64,000 nucleotides of DNA, taken from Ignavibacteriota bacterium. Its GTDB lineage: Bacteria > Bacteroidota > Ignavibacteria > Tepidaquicellales > Tepidaquicellaceae. Position 1 is the first letter of the stretch; each line of letters begins with the position of its first letter. The stretch spans positions 143,865 through 207,864 of the forward strand of contig JACREY010000011.1 in the NCBI GenBank assembly GCA_016218085.1, given 5' to 3'. Below the pieces are notes generated by a model. That model did no database searches. It was not told where the DNA came from and was given only the letters and a program-made list of their open reading frames with translations. Below, piece by piece: positions 51,075 to 59,385 of the stretch. A program made the translations under genes and the position numbers.

Positions 51075-52415
51075 ATGAAGCACAGGAAACCTCCAAAAAC
51101 TTTTATACTCGATACAAACGTAATACTGCACGATTCCACCTGCATACACCAGTTCAAAGACAACAACATCGTAATACCGATTACAGTGATAGAGGAAATC
51201 GACCACTTCAAGCGCGGCAGCCAGGTGATAAACCTTAATGCGCGCGAGTTTGCGCGTACGCTGGATTCCCTGACCGGCTCTGCTTTATTCGACGGGGGGA
51301 TTTCTCTCGGAAAAGGAAAGGGAAAAGTTAAGATTGCAATTACAAAAGGAATCTCGGATGAAATCAGGCATATTTTCAGGGAAGATACTCACGACCACAG
51401 GATTTTAAGCACGGCTTTCGAAACGCAGAAGCAGCTTGCAAATAAAGGCGTTGCGATACTTGTATCGAAAGATGTGAATCTCAGAATGAAGGCAAAGGCA
51501 ATCGGCATACTTGCGGAAGATTATACAACAGACAGAATCAGCCTGGAGGAGCTTTACAGCGGAAAAGAAACAGTAGAAAACTTCGATGATAATCTGCTCA
51601 CACAAATTTATCAGCCCCCCTTCCAGATTCCAGCACAGAAAGTTTTGAAAGCGGACAAGGGCGAGGTTCATCCGAATAAATACTATGTGATAAGAAACGC
51701 TAACCGCTCCGTGCTTGCATATATGGACAACGAAAAGAAAACGGTAGAAAAAATCGACAAAAATTATACATACGGTATAAAGCCGAGGAATGCAGAGCAG
51801 ACATTTGCAGTTCACGCGCTTATAAACAATCACATTCCGCTTGTAACTATTACGGGAAAAGCCGGTACGGGAAAAACGCTGCTGGCGCTGGCTTCGGCGC
51901 TTTTTGTGAAAAAAGAATACAGGCAAATTTTTGTGGCAAGACCGGTAATTCCTCTAAGCAATAAAGATATCGGATTCCTGCCCGGCGATGTGGACAGCAA
52001 GCTTGCGCCTTACATGCAGCCCCTGTGGGATAATTTAAAAGTAATACAGGACCAGTTCCCCGATAACGACAAACATCATCTGCAGATTACGCAGATGATT
52101 AAGGACGAAAAACTGATTGTGGAGCCGCTCAGCTACATTCGCGGAAGAAGCCTGCAGAGAATATATTTTATTGTGGACGAAGCCCAGAATCTAACCCCGC
52201 ACGAAATAAAAACAATAATCACGCGCGTAGGCGAAGGAACAAAGATTGTATTTACGGGAGACATTTACCAGATAGACCACCCGTACCTGGATTCACAATC
52301 AAACGGATTATCGTATTTAATAGAAACATTCAAGGGGCAGAAATTATATGCACATGTAAACCTGGAAAAAGGAGAAAGGTCAGAGCTTGCCGAGCTTGCA
52401 AGTAATTTATTATAA
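51075..52415 (+). CDS. PIN-PhoH ATPase (PhoH2-type)
   Basis: An N-terminal PIN nuclease domain ('KTFILDTNVILHDSTCIHQF', 'IPITVIEEIDHFKRG', acid residues Asp, Glu and Asp in the expected order) is fused to a C-terminal PhoH NTPase domain. The latter has Walker A 'VTITGKAGTGKTLLALASAL', Walker B 'IYFIVDEAQNLTPHE' and sensor 'IVFTGDIYQIDHPYLD'. Length 446 aa is typical of PhoH2. Such proteins act as ATP-dependent RNA helicases and ribonucleases. It starts 69 bp after the antitoxin and is followed by the next gene after 6 bp. Confidence 0.93.
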   Translation: MKHRKPPKTFILDTNVILHDSTCIHQFKDNNIVIPITVIEEIDHFKRGSQVINLNAREFARTLDSLTGSALFDGGISLGKGKGKVKIAITKGISDEIRHIFREDTHDHRILSTAFETQKQLANKGVAILVSKDVNLRMKAKAIGILAEDYTTDRISLEELYSGKETVENFDDNLLTQIYQPPFQIPAQKVLKADKGEVHPNKYYVIRNANRSVLAYMDNEKKTVEKIDKNYTYGIKPRNAEQTFAVHALINNHIPLVTITGKAGTGKTLLALASALFVKKEYRQIFVARPVIPLSNKDIGFLPGDVDSKLAPYMQPLWDNLKVIQDQFPDNDKHHLQITQMIKDEKLIVEPLSYIRGRSLQRIYFIVDEAQNLTPHEIKTIITRVGEGTKIVFTGDIYQIDHPYLDSQSNGLSYLIETFKGQKLYAHVNLEKGERSELAELASNLL

Positions 52416-52421
52416 AATTTT

Positions 52422-52844
52422 ATGAAGATTGGATTTAAAATAAAAACGAAAAACAGTACGGAAATTAGGTTTACATATTATTTAACCGATGCTCCTGTTT
52501 CCTCAGAGGCGTTTAATAATATTTTACCGTTTAAAAGAAATTTTCTGCACGCAATGGTATCCGGACAGGAAATCTGGTTTAATAATCTTCCCCCTGTTGA
52601 TATTATTCAGGAAAATGCGTCCGTATTTACAAAACCGGGAGAGGTTGTTTTAGGACCGGCAAAACCCGCGAGAGTAAAGACAGCAAACTGTTTCGGGATA
52701 TACTATGGCGAAGGAAAAGGATTGGATGCCGCCAATATTTTTGCAAAAGTAGTTGATGAAGATTTTGAAAAATTGAAACAACTCGGTGAAGCTATTAGAA
52801 TGTACGGAACCCAAGAATTGGAGATTCTTTCGTACGAAGAATAA
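52422..52844 (+). CDS. Small cyclophilin-like (DUF3830-like) protein
   Basis: A 140-aa protein without signal peptide: 'DAPVSSEAFNNILPFKRNFL', 'HAMVSGQEIWFNNLPPVDII', 'GEVVLGPAKPARVKTANCFG' and 'IYYGEGKGLDAANIFAKVVD'. The LPF...HA..SGQEIW layout and predicted beta barrel are like the cyclophilin-like DUF3830/TM1367 group, whose function is not established. It follows phoH by 6 bp, so it is probably co-transcribed. Confidence 0.6.
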   Translation: MKIGFKIKTKNSTEIRFTYYLTDAPVSSEAFNNILPFKRNFLHAMVSGQEIWFNNLPPVDIIQENASVFTKPGEVVLGPAKPARVKTANCFGIYYGEGKGLDAANIFAKVVDEDFEKLKQLGEAIRMYGTQELEILSYEE

Positions 52845-52897
52845 AACAAGCTTTCAATCGGGAATACAAAATTTTAAAGCAAGTTATTAAATTTCAT

Positions 52898-53713
52898 ATG
52901 AAAATCGGATTTTTACAGTTCAAGCCCGAATTCGGAAAAGTAAAAGAAAACATATCGAAAATCGAGAATATGGTTTTTGAAAAAGATTTTGATTTGCTTG
53001 TGTTGCCGGAGTTGTCAAACTCGGGTTATCTTTTTGTAAGCAAGGAGGAGCTTGAGGAATACTCCGAGCGTGCAAGCGACGGAATATTCTGCAGTTCGCT
53101 GCTGAAAATCTGCTCGCAGAAAAAATGCTACATCGCCGCGGGATTTTGCGAGCGCGCTGAAGAAGATGAAACACTGTATTATAATTCATCCATACTCGCC
53201 TGCCCCGAAAGCAGGTATTCGCTTTACAGAAAGATTCATTTATTTTATGAAGAAAGCAATTTTTTCACACCGGGAAACTTAAAATACAAAGTCGAAAAAA
53301 TTACGGGTGAAAGGTTTGGCGAAGCATATGTAGGAATGATGATATGCCTGGACTGGCTTTTCCCTGAAGCCGCGCGGACGCTGGCTTTGCAGGGGGCGCA
53401 GATTATCGCGCATCCTTCAAACCTTGTAATGCCGTACTGCCAGAAGGCAATGTATGCGCGAGCAGTGGAAAACGGAGTGTTCACCATCACTGCAAACAGA
53501 ATAGGCGAGGACGTGAATCACGGAAAAGAAGTAACATTCACGGGGGAAAGCGTGATGCTGAATCCGCGGGGAAAATATCTTGCCCGCGGAACAAAAGATA
53601 CGGAGGAGCTTATAATCGTGGATATAAATCCCGCAGACGCGGACGATAAATTCATAAATGAATATAACCATTTATTTAATGATAGGAGAAAAGATTTTTA
53701 TTCTATAAATTAA
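52898..53713 (+). CDS. Carbon-nitrogen hydrolase (nitrilase superfamily)
   Basis: A 271-aa member with the catalytic triad Glu38 ('LLVLPELSNSGY'), Lys112 ('LYRKIHLFYEES') and Cys150 ('GMMICLDWLFPEAA'). The following 'GAQIIAHPSNLVMPYCQ' and 'ARAVENGVFTITANRIGEDV' are standard of the amidohydrolase branch (omega-amidase / N-carbamoyl-putrescine amidohydrolase-like). The exact substrate cannot be told from sequence alone. It begins 53 bp after the DUF3830-like gene and precedes the SDR by 46 bp. Confidence 0.92.
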   Translation: MKIGFLQFKPEFGKVKENISKIENMVFEKDFDLLVLPELSNSGYLFVSKEELEEYSERASDGIFCSSLLKICSQKKCYIAAGFCERAEEDETLYYNSSILACPESRYSLYRKIHLFYEESNFFTPGNLKYKVEKITGERFGEAYVGMMICLDWLFPEAARTLALQGAQIIAHPSNLVMPYCQKAMYARAVENGVFTITANRIGEDVNHGKEVTFTGESVMLNPRGKYLARGTKDTEELIIVDINPADADDKFINEYNHLFNDRRKDFYSIN

Positions 53714-53759
53714 CACAATCACCCATATTCCATTTTATTAAATTTTAAATTTAATAGTT

Positions 53760-54548
53760 ATGGCAGACACAAAAACCGTTTTGATAACGGGAGCATCGAG
53801 CGGAATCGGGCTCGAACTTGCCAGGATTTTTGCTTCAAAAGGATTTAACCTTGTTATAGTATCCAGAAACATCATCGAACTTTCCAGACTTAAAACAGAA
53901 CTCACCTCAAAATACAAAATCTATGTAGAAGAAATTGTAAAAGACCTCTCCATTCCCGGGGCGGCTAAGGAGGTTTACGACGAAATAAAATCGTTGAATT
54001 TTGAGGCTGATTACCTTATTAACAATGCAGGCTTCGGCGACTTCGGTGAGTTTTGGAAATCCGACTGGGGCAAGCAGGAGAAGATGATAAACGTGAACAT
54101 ACTGGCTCTTACACAGCTTACACGGCTTTACCTCCCCGAAATGATAAAAAAGAAGAGCGGAAAAATAATGAATGTCGCATCCACCGCGGCTTTTCAGCCG
54201 GGACCTTTGATGTCTGTCTATTATGCGAGCAAGGCATATGTACTATCTTTTACGGAGGCGATTGCAAATGAAACGGAAGGCACGGGAGTTACCGTGACCG
54301 CGCTTTGCCCGGGACCGACTAAATCGGGTTTTCAGAAAGCGGCAAATGTGGAAAGCTCGAAAAGGCTAAACGCAAAATCAATACCCGATTCTAAAGCCGT
54401 TGCGGAATACGGCTACAAGGCAATGATGAAGGGCAAGCGGGTAGCGGTGCACGGCATTATGAACAAAGAACTTGCATTTTTCTCCCGCAGGATTCCGAAA
54501 GGCGTGGTGCTGAAAGCGGTGAGGAAGATAAATGAGGAGAGGAAGTGA
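53760..54548 (+). CDS. Short-chain dehydrogenase/reductase
   Basis: A 262-aa SDR with the NAD(P)-binding motif 'LITGASSGIGLELARIFA' (TGASSGIG at 10-17), 'LINNAGFGDFG' (NNAG at 88-91), catalytic Ser141 ('NVASTAAFQPG') and YxxxK (Tyr154-Lys158). The closing part ('KGKRVAVHGIMNKELAFFSR') resembles the DltE/YqjQ-type SDRs of unknown substrate. Its stop codon lies immediately before the left inverted repeat of the GxxExxY cassette, suggesting insertion just downstream. Confidence 0.93.
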   Translation: MADTKTVLITGASSGIGLELARIFASKGFNLVIVSRNIIELSRLKTELTSKYKIYVEEIVKDLSIPGAAKEVYDEIKSLNFEADYLINNAGFGDFGEFWKSDWGKQEKMINVNILALTQLTRLYLPEMIKKKSGKIMNVASTAAFQPGPLMSVYYASKAYVLSFTEAIANETEGTGVTVTALCPGPTKSGFQKAANVESSKRLNAKSIPDSKAVAEYGYKAMMKGKRVAVHGIMNKELAFFSRRIPKGVVLKAVRKINEERK

Positions 54549-54549
54549 T

Positions 54550-54574
54550 TGTCTGAATTAGGATTTATAGGATT
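54550..54574 (+). repeat. Left terminal inverted repeat of the GxxExxY cassette
   Basis: TGTCTGAATTAGGATTTATA plus GGATT (25 bp) matches the reverse complement of 55307-55331 at 23/25 positions. It starts 2 bp after the SDR stop codon. Confidence 0.75.
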
Positions 54575-54576
54575 AA

Positions 54577-54900
54577 AAGATTATTGGATTAAAAAACGGA
54601 AAAAATAAATTTATAGATTATTCTTTTTGTAATCTTTATTATCGGGATGGTTAACGTTGTAAATTCTTTTAAACTCGAGACTTTAAGATTATTGGATTAA
54701 AAAACGGAAAAAATAAATTTATAGATTATTCTTTTTGTAATCTTTGTTATCGGGATGGTTGACGTTGTAAATTCTTTTAAACTCGAGACTTTAAGATTAT
54801 TGGATTAAAAAACGGAAAAAATAAATTTATAGATTTTTCTTTTTGTAATCTTTATTATCCGGGTGGTTTACATTGTAAATTCTTTTGAATTCGAGACTTT
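54577..54900. repeat. Three tandem 108-bp units spanning the 3' end of the GxxExxY gene
   Basis: Units at 54577-54684, 54685-54792 and 54793-54900 each begin AAGATTATTGGATTAAAAAA. On the minus strand each ends with the last ~22 codons of the GxxExxY gene plus its 3' flank. The third unit is the real gene end; the first two are partial copies. Coding differences between unit 3 and unit 1 are six synonymous and one replacement change by my reading. Confidence 0.88.
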
Positions 54901-55231
54901 TTGCTCCGAAATTTATCAATAACCCTATAGGTAAATTATAAGCCTGGCAGTAATTCATTGCCTGTGCGATATGAACTTCTTCGAGTTTAATCAGAGCTTT
55001 AAGCTCAACCATAATTTTTTCTTCCACAAAGAAATCGACTCTTCGGGTTCCAATATCTGTTCCTTTGTAGAAAATCGGCATCTCCATTTCGCGCCGAAAA
55101 ACCAGACCATCACTATTCATCTCGATGGCAAGTGCCCGCTGATATATTACTTCCTGAAATCCGTTTCCGAGCGTGCTATGGACTTTCATTGCGCACCCGA
55201 TAATTCTTCCTGTAATATCTCCGTGCAGCAT
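54827..55231 (-). CDS. GxxExxY protein (PD-(D/E)XK nuclease-like)
   Basis: A 134-aa protein begins 'MLHGDITGRIIGCAMKVHST', then 'LGNGFQEVIYQRALAIEM', which contains the name-giving GxxExxY motif (Gly-Phe-Gln-Glu-Val-Ile-Tyr). Then come 'GTRRVDFFVEEKIMVELKAL' (the D...ExK core of the PD-(D/E)XK fold) and 'EEVHIAQAMNYCQAYNLPIG' with LLINFGAKSLEFKRI. Function is unknown. The family is often multicopy in Bacteroidota and related phyla. I chose ATG 55231 over a TTG at 55237. The gene lies inside a pair of 25-bp inverted repeats and is followed by two partial copies of its own 3' end. Confidence 0.88.
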   Translation of the reverse strand: MLHGDITGRIIGCAMKVHSTLGNGFQEVIYQRALAIEMNSDGLVFRREMEMPIFYKGTDIGTRRVDFFVEEKIMVELKALIKLEEVHIAQAMNYCQAYNLPIGLLINFGAKSLEFKRIYNVNHPDNKDYKKKNL

Positions 55232-55306
55232 AAACAAAAATTTATTTAAAATAATAGCAATTATTGTTAAAACAAAAAATACTAAAAGAGCAAATCCTAA
55301 AATCCT

Positions 55307-55331
55307 TAAATCCTAAAAATCTTAATTCAGA
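55307..55331 (-). repeat. Right terminal inverted repeat of the GxxExxY cassette
   Basis: AATCCTAAAAATCTTAATTC plus AGACA pairs with 54550-54574 (23/25). It lies 60 bp before etfB, so the cassette sits between the SDR gene and the etf operon. Confidence 0.75.
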
Positions 55332-55390
55332 CAGGGATTAGGCATTTCAAAAAATCTTTAACTTTGATATATTAAGCAAATTTAATTTTT

Positions 55391-56275
55391 ATGTATAATT
55401 CCATAGTATTAGTAAAACAGGTACCTGATACCGCAAATATTTCAGGGAAAGTGATGAAGGACGACGGAACGGTGAACCGCGCAAAATTGCCCGCAATATT
55501 CAATCACGAAGATAAAATTGCGCTGGAATTTGCCCTTCGGGTTAAAGATAAATTCGGCGGAAAGGTTTCCGCAGTCACGATGGGTCCTCCGCGCGCATCC
55601 GATATACTCCGCGAGTGTCTTTACATGGGTGCGGATTCGGTTTATTGCGTTACTGACAGGAAATTCGCCGGAGCGGATACGCTTGCAACTTCGTATGTTT
55701 TAAGCGAAGCGATAAAGAAAATCGGTAAATTCGATATCATTTTTGCAGGCAGGCAGGCGATCGACGGCGACACCGCGCAAGTTGGCCCGCAGACAGCTGA
55801 AAAACTCGGCATTCCGCAGATTACTTACGCCGAAGAAATTATTGATTTAAAAGACAGAAAAATCACAATAAAAAGAAAAATAGACGGCGGGTTTGAAATA
55901 GTAGAGTGCCTATTGCCCGTGCTCATTACGGTTTTAAAAGGTGCGGCTGACCCCAGACCTTTCAGTTCGAAAAACCTTATGGCTTACAAAGGCGCAAAAT
56001 CCCTTGCAGACCTCGAGAAAATCGCAGAGGGAAATTCGCTTCTTTACGTGGATGATTTGGTTCACGAATATAAAAACAGAAAAATTTTTATCGAGACAAT
56101 GACCACGGACGACCTGGATGTGGATGCCGAAAGATGCGGAGTGAAAGGCTCTCCGACAAAGGTGCACAAGGTTGAATCGGTTGTGCTTGCAGGCGGAAAC
56201 CAGGAAATGATAGAGCCTACGAAAGACGGAATATCGAAGTTGATAGATAATTTGATAGAAGATAGGATCTTCTAA
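55391..56275 (+). CDS. etfB: Electron transfer flavoprotein beta subunit
   Basis: ETF beta with alpha accepts electrons from acyl-CoA dehydrogenases. The ETF-domain sequence is clear: 'IVLVKQVPDTANISGKVMKD', 'NHEDKIALEFALRVKDKFGG', 'AVTMGPPRASDILRECLYMG' and 'DIIFAGRQAIDGDTAQVGPQ'. Length 294 aa is slightly above the usual 250-260, with a C-terminal extension (about residues 250-294) that may wrap the alpha subunit. It is the first gene of the etfB-etfA-acyl-CoA dehydrogenase unit. Confidence 0.95.
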   Translation: MYNSIVLVKQVPDTANISGKVMKDDGTVNRAKLPAIFNHEDKIALEFALRVKDKFGGKVSAVTMGPPRASDILRECLYMGADSVYCVTDRKFAGADTLATSYVLSEAIKKIGKFDIIFAGRQAIDGDTAQVGPQTAEKLGIPQITYAEEIIDLKDRKITIKRKIDGGFEIVECLLPVLITVLKGAADPRPFSSKNLMAYKGAKSLADLEKIAEGNSLLYVDDLVHEYKNRKIFIETMTTDDLDVDAERCGVKGSPTKVHKVESVVLAGGNQEMIEPTKDGISKLIDNLIEDRIF

Positions 56276-56398
56276 AGCGTAAAATGTAAAAAGTAAAACG
56301 CGCAAAAGCATTTAAGTTTTTAAAATAGGAAAATTAAATATTAAATTATAAAATATTGCAGGGTGGTTTTTGAACCGACCGCAATTGAAAAAAAAAGT

Positions 56399-57412
56399 AT
56401 GAAGAAACCAGAAGTATGGGTATTTATCGAGCAGAGGAGCGGAAAGCGCGCGGATGTGAGCTTTGAGCTTCTGAGCAAGGGGCGCAAGCTTGCCGATAAT
56501 ATGGGCGGAATACTGAAGTCCATAGTAATCGGTCACAATGTAAAAGACATTGCGGTGGAAACATTTGACTACGGTACGGACGAGAGTTATCTGATTGACC
56601 ATCCCGAACTGTATTATTACAGAACAATTCCCTACAGCAGGATACTGGATGAGCTGATACATAAGGAAGTGCCGCGCATAGTGCTTTTCGGTGCAACCGT
56701 AATCGGAAGGGACCTTGCGCCACACGTGGCTTCGAGCACAAAGAGCGGATTGACGGCTGACTGCACGGATTTGAAAATTTCGGATGTTACATATCTGAAC
56801 AAGCCATTCAAAGATTTGCTTCTGCAGATAAGGCCTGCATTCGGTGGTAACATCATCGCGACAATCATCACGCCTGATGTTCCCGTTCAAATGGCAACCG
56901 TGCGCGAAGGCGTAATGGAAATGCACAAAGCCGACAAACCGAAAGAAATTAAGATAAAAGAAATTCCTTTCAAGCCGACAGATGCAGACGAACTTCTGAA
57001 AGTAATCGAGCAGCACAGGGAAGAAAGCAAGGTAAACCTGAAAGGCGCGCCAATCATAGTTGCGGGAGGATATGGACTCGGCTCGAAGGAAAATTTCAAT
57101 TTGATTTTTGAACTTGCAAAAGCAATCAACGGGGAAGTAGCGGGAAGCCGCGCCGCAGTTGATGCAGGATTTATTCCTTCGGAAAGGCAGGTCGGGCAGA
57201 CTGGTGTAACAGTCAGACCGAAATTATATATTGCAGTCGGAATTTCAGGCGCAATCCAGCATCGCGCGGGAATGCAGGAAGCAAATAAAATAATTGCAAT
57301 AAACTCTGACCCCGAAGCTCCTATTTTTGACATCTGCCACTACGGCATAGTCGGGGACGCAATAGACGTAATACCAAAATTTATAGAAACATATAAACAT
57401 AAACTGAAATAA
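56399..57412 (+). CDS. etfA: Electron transfer flavoprotein alpha subunit
   Basis: Alpha carries the FAD. The N-terminal domain ('PEVWVFIEQRSGKRADVSFE') precedes the conserved FAD-binding C-terminal region: 'IIVAGGYGLGSKENFNLIFE', 'GSRAAVDAGFIPSERQVGQT', 'YIAVGISGAIQHRAGMQEAN' and 'INSDPEAPIFDICHYGIVGD'. I prefer the ATG at 56399 (MKKPEVWVFI); a GTG at 56363 would add 12 residues. The 123-bp gap after etfB is larger than expected, but the direction and pairing are standard. The acyl-CoA dehydrogenase starts 4 bp after the stop. Confidence 0.95.
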   Translation: MKKPEVWVFIEQRSGKRADVSFELLSKGRKLADNMGGILKSIVIGHNVKDIAVETFDYGTDESYLIDHPELYYYRTIPYSRILDELIHKEVPRIVLFGATVIGRDLAPHVASSTKSGLTADCTDLKISDVTYLNKPFKDLLLQIRPAFGGNIIATIITPDVPVQMATVREGVMEMHKADKPKEIKIKEIPFKPTDADELLKVIEQHREESKVNLKGAPIIVAGGYGLGSKENFNLIFELAKAINGEVAGSRAAVDAGFIPSERQVGQTGVTVRPKLYIAVGISGAIQHRAGMQEANKIIAINSDPEAPIFDICHYGIVGDAIDVIPKFIETYKHKLK

Positions 57413-57416
57413 GAAA

Positions 57417-59138
57417 ATGCCAAACTTTTTCACTGAAAATAGCGACATACAGTTTCACTTCAACCGCCTGAACTTCGAAAATATTGTGAATATGATTGAG
57501 GATAACTATGAAGAATCGAAGAGATTCAATTATGCTCCGATTAATTATGAAGATGCAATTGAAAATTACAGAAAAGTTTTAGAGGTGGTCGGGGATATAG
57601 CGGGCAACTTCATTGCCGAGCGCGCCGCAGACGTAGACCACGAAGGCGCACAGCACAGAGACGGAAAAGTCTCTTATGCAAAAGGCACACAGGAAAATCT
57701 GGAAATGCTTTCGAAGGCAGACCTGATGGGAATGGTGCTTCCGCGCCAGTATGGCGGACTGAATTTTCCGTTCACGGTTTATTTAATGGCAACGGAAATG
57801 ATTTCCAGGGCAGATGCATCACTGATGAACATATTCGGTCTTCAGGATATCGGGGATATGATTGTAAAATACGGAGACGACGACCAGAAACAGGAATTCG
57901 TTCCGAAGTTTACAACCGGTGAATACACCGGTGCAATGGCTCTCACGGAGCCAGACGCAGGCTCGGATTTGCAGGCTGTAAAACTTCACGCATATCAAAA
58001 TGAAAAAGGACAGTGGTTTTTAAGGGGAATGAAAAGATTCATCACAAACGGAAATGCACACGTTCATTTGGTTCTCGCCCGCTCGGAGGCAGGAACAAAA
58101 GACGGAAGAGGACTCAGCATGTTTGCCTGTTACGGAGACGAAACGGTGAAAGTAAGAAGAATAGAAAACAAACTTGGCATACACGGCTCGCCGACCTGCG
58201 AGCTGCAATTCAACGATACACCTGCACAGCTTGTCGGGCAGAGAAAATTCGGGCTTATAAAATATGTTTTCGACCTGATGTTCCGCGCAAGAATGGGGGT
58301 ATCGGCTCAGGCGCTCGGAATTTCGCAGGCGGCATTCGAAGAGGCGTTGATGTACGCAAAAGACAGGGTACAATTCGGAAAAGCAATTTACAACATTCCC
58401 GCAGTATCGAATCTCCTGATAGATATGAGGGTAACACTCGAAAGCAACCGCTCACTTATGTATGCTACCGCAAAAGTTGTGGATAAAAAAGAAAGACTCG
58501 AAGAAATGATTCACCGCGCAAAAAAAGCCGGGGAATCAACAACAGACTTAAACAACGAACTGAAAGCCACAAACAAGATTGCAAATTTCCTTACGCCGAT
58601 TACAAAGCTGGTCTGCACGGAGTCGGCAAACAAGATAGCTTACGACTCGCTGCAGATTCACGGCGGAACCGGGTACATGAAGGAATTCAGGGTAGAGCGT
58701 CTTGCGCGAGATGCCCGCATCACCAACATTTACGAAGGCACATCGCAGCTTCAGGTTGTAGCGGCAATCAGCGGCGTGCTGAACGATGTACTGAAAGAAT
58801 ATTTTAACGAAAGAGAAAAGAAGCAGTACGCAGGCGGACTGAACGTGCTCTCGAACCACCTGAAGGAAATCAGGGAGATACTTTACGATTTATTAAAGTA
58901 CGTGACAGGAAAAAAAGACACGGGATTTCAGGACGTTGCGGCGAAAGAGCTTGTCGAGCTTTATACTTACCTGTATGTCGGCTATCTGCTGCTCGATGAA
59001 GCCGAAGAAAACCAGAAGAAGAGGTTTATTGCAAACAGGTATATATTAAACGCACTTGCAAACTCAAGGAAAAATTCCGAACTCATAAAGAGCGAAACAT
59101 ATTCGGACATCCTGCACCTGGACGAGATAGTAAAATAA
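57417..59138 (+). CDS. Acyl-CoA dehydrogenase
   Basis: This FAD enzyme oxidises acyl-CoA to trans-2-enoyl-CoA and passes electrons to ETF encoded just upstream. Motifs include 'GAMALTEPDAGSDLQAVKLH' (flavin-binding), 'MKRFITNGNAHVHLVLAR', 'QIHGGTGYMKEFRVERLARD' and the ending 'ARITNIYEGTSQLQVVAAIS', whose Glu is the catalytic base position in most members. It is 573 aa, longer than the 380-aa medium-chain type, with about 120 extra C-terminal residues as in very-long-chain or FadE-like forms. The chain length preferred cannot be read. The gene begins 4 bp after etfA, so expression is coupled. Confidence 0.95.
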   Translation: MPNFFTENSDIQFHFNRLNFENIVNMIEDNYEESKRFNYAPINYEDAIENYRKVLEVVGDIAGNFIAERAADVDHEGAQHRDGKVSYAKGTQENLEMLSKADLMGMVLPRQYGGLNFPFTVYLMATEMISRADASLMNIFGLQDIGDMIVKYGDDDQKQEFVPKFTTGEYTGAMALTEPDAGSDLQAVKLHAYQNEKGQWFLRGMKRFITNGNAHVHLVLARSEAGTKDGRGLSMFACYGDETVKVRRIENKLGIHGSPTCELQFNDTPAQLVGQRKFGLIKYVFDLMFRARMGVSAQALGISQAAFEEALMYAKDRVQFGKAIYNIPAVSNLLIDMRVTLESNRSLMYATAKVVDKKERLEEMIHRAKKAGESTTDLNNELKATNKIANFLTPITKLVCTESANKIAYDSLQIHGGTGYMKEFRVERLARDARITNIYEGTSQLQVVAAISGVLNDVLKEYFNEREKKQYAGGLNVLSNHLKEIREILYDLLKYVTGKKDTGFQDVAAKELVELYTYLYVGYLLLDEAEENQKKRFIANRYILNALANSRKNSELIKSETYSDILHLDEIVK

Positions 59139-59154
59139 AATAATTTATAATATT

Positions 59155-59352
59155 ATGTTTTATTACAGAATTTTTGACGACAAAGAGGAATTAAACTTCT
59201 TTAAAAGTTCTTTTGGCTACGAAAAAATACGCGAGCTTATGAACGAATACGAGAAAACACACCAGGAATATATTAACAGGGACTTTATCGGTTACCTGAA
59301 AGAGCAGGATCCGGAAGCGGAAATTATCGAGGTTACGAATATTTATTACTAA
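59155..59352 (+). CDS. Small acidic protein of unknown function
   Basis: A 65-aa frame reads MFYYRIFDDKEELNFFKSSF and ends 'AEIIEVTNIYY'. It is rich in charged and aromatic residues, has no signal or membrane helix, and is predicted helical in the middle ('IRELMNEYEKTHQEYINRDF'). It lies 16 bp after the acyl-CoA dehydrogenase and 33 bp before the histidine kinase, in a tightly packed unit, which argues that it is translated. No family is recognised; it could be a small regulator or partner of the kinase. Confidence 0.7.
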   Translation: MFYYRIFDDKEELNFFKSSFGYEKIRELMNEYEKTHQEYINRDFIGYLKEQDPEAEIIEVTNIYY

Positions 59353-59385
59353 AAAATTACGGCTATTTCTACCGAGCGTTAGAAA

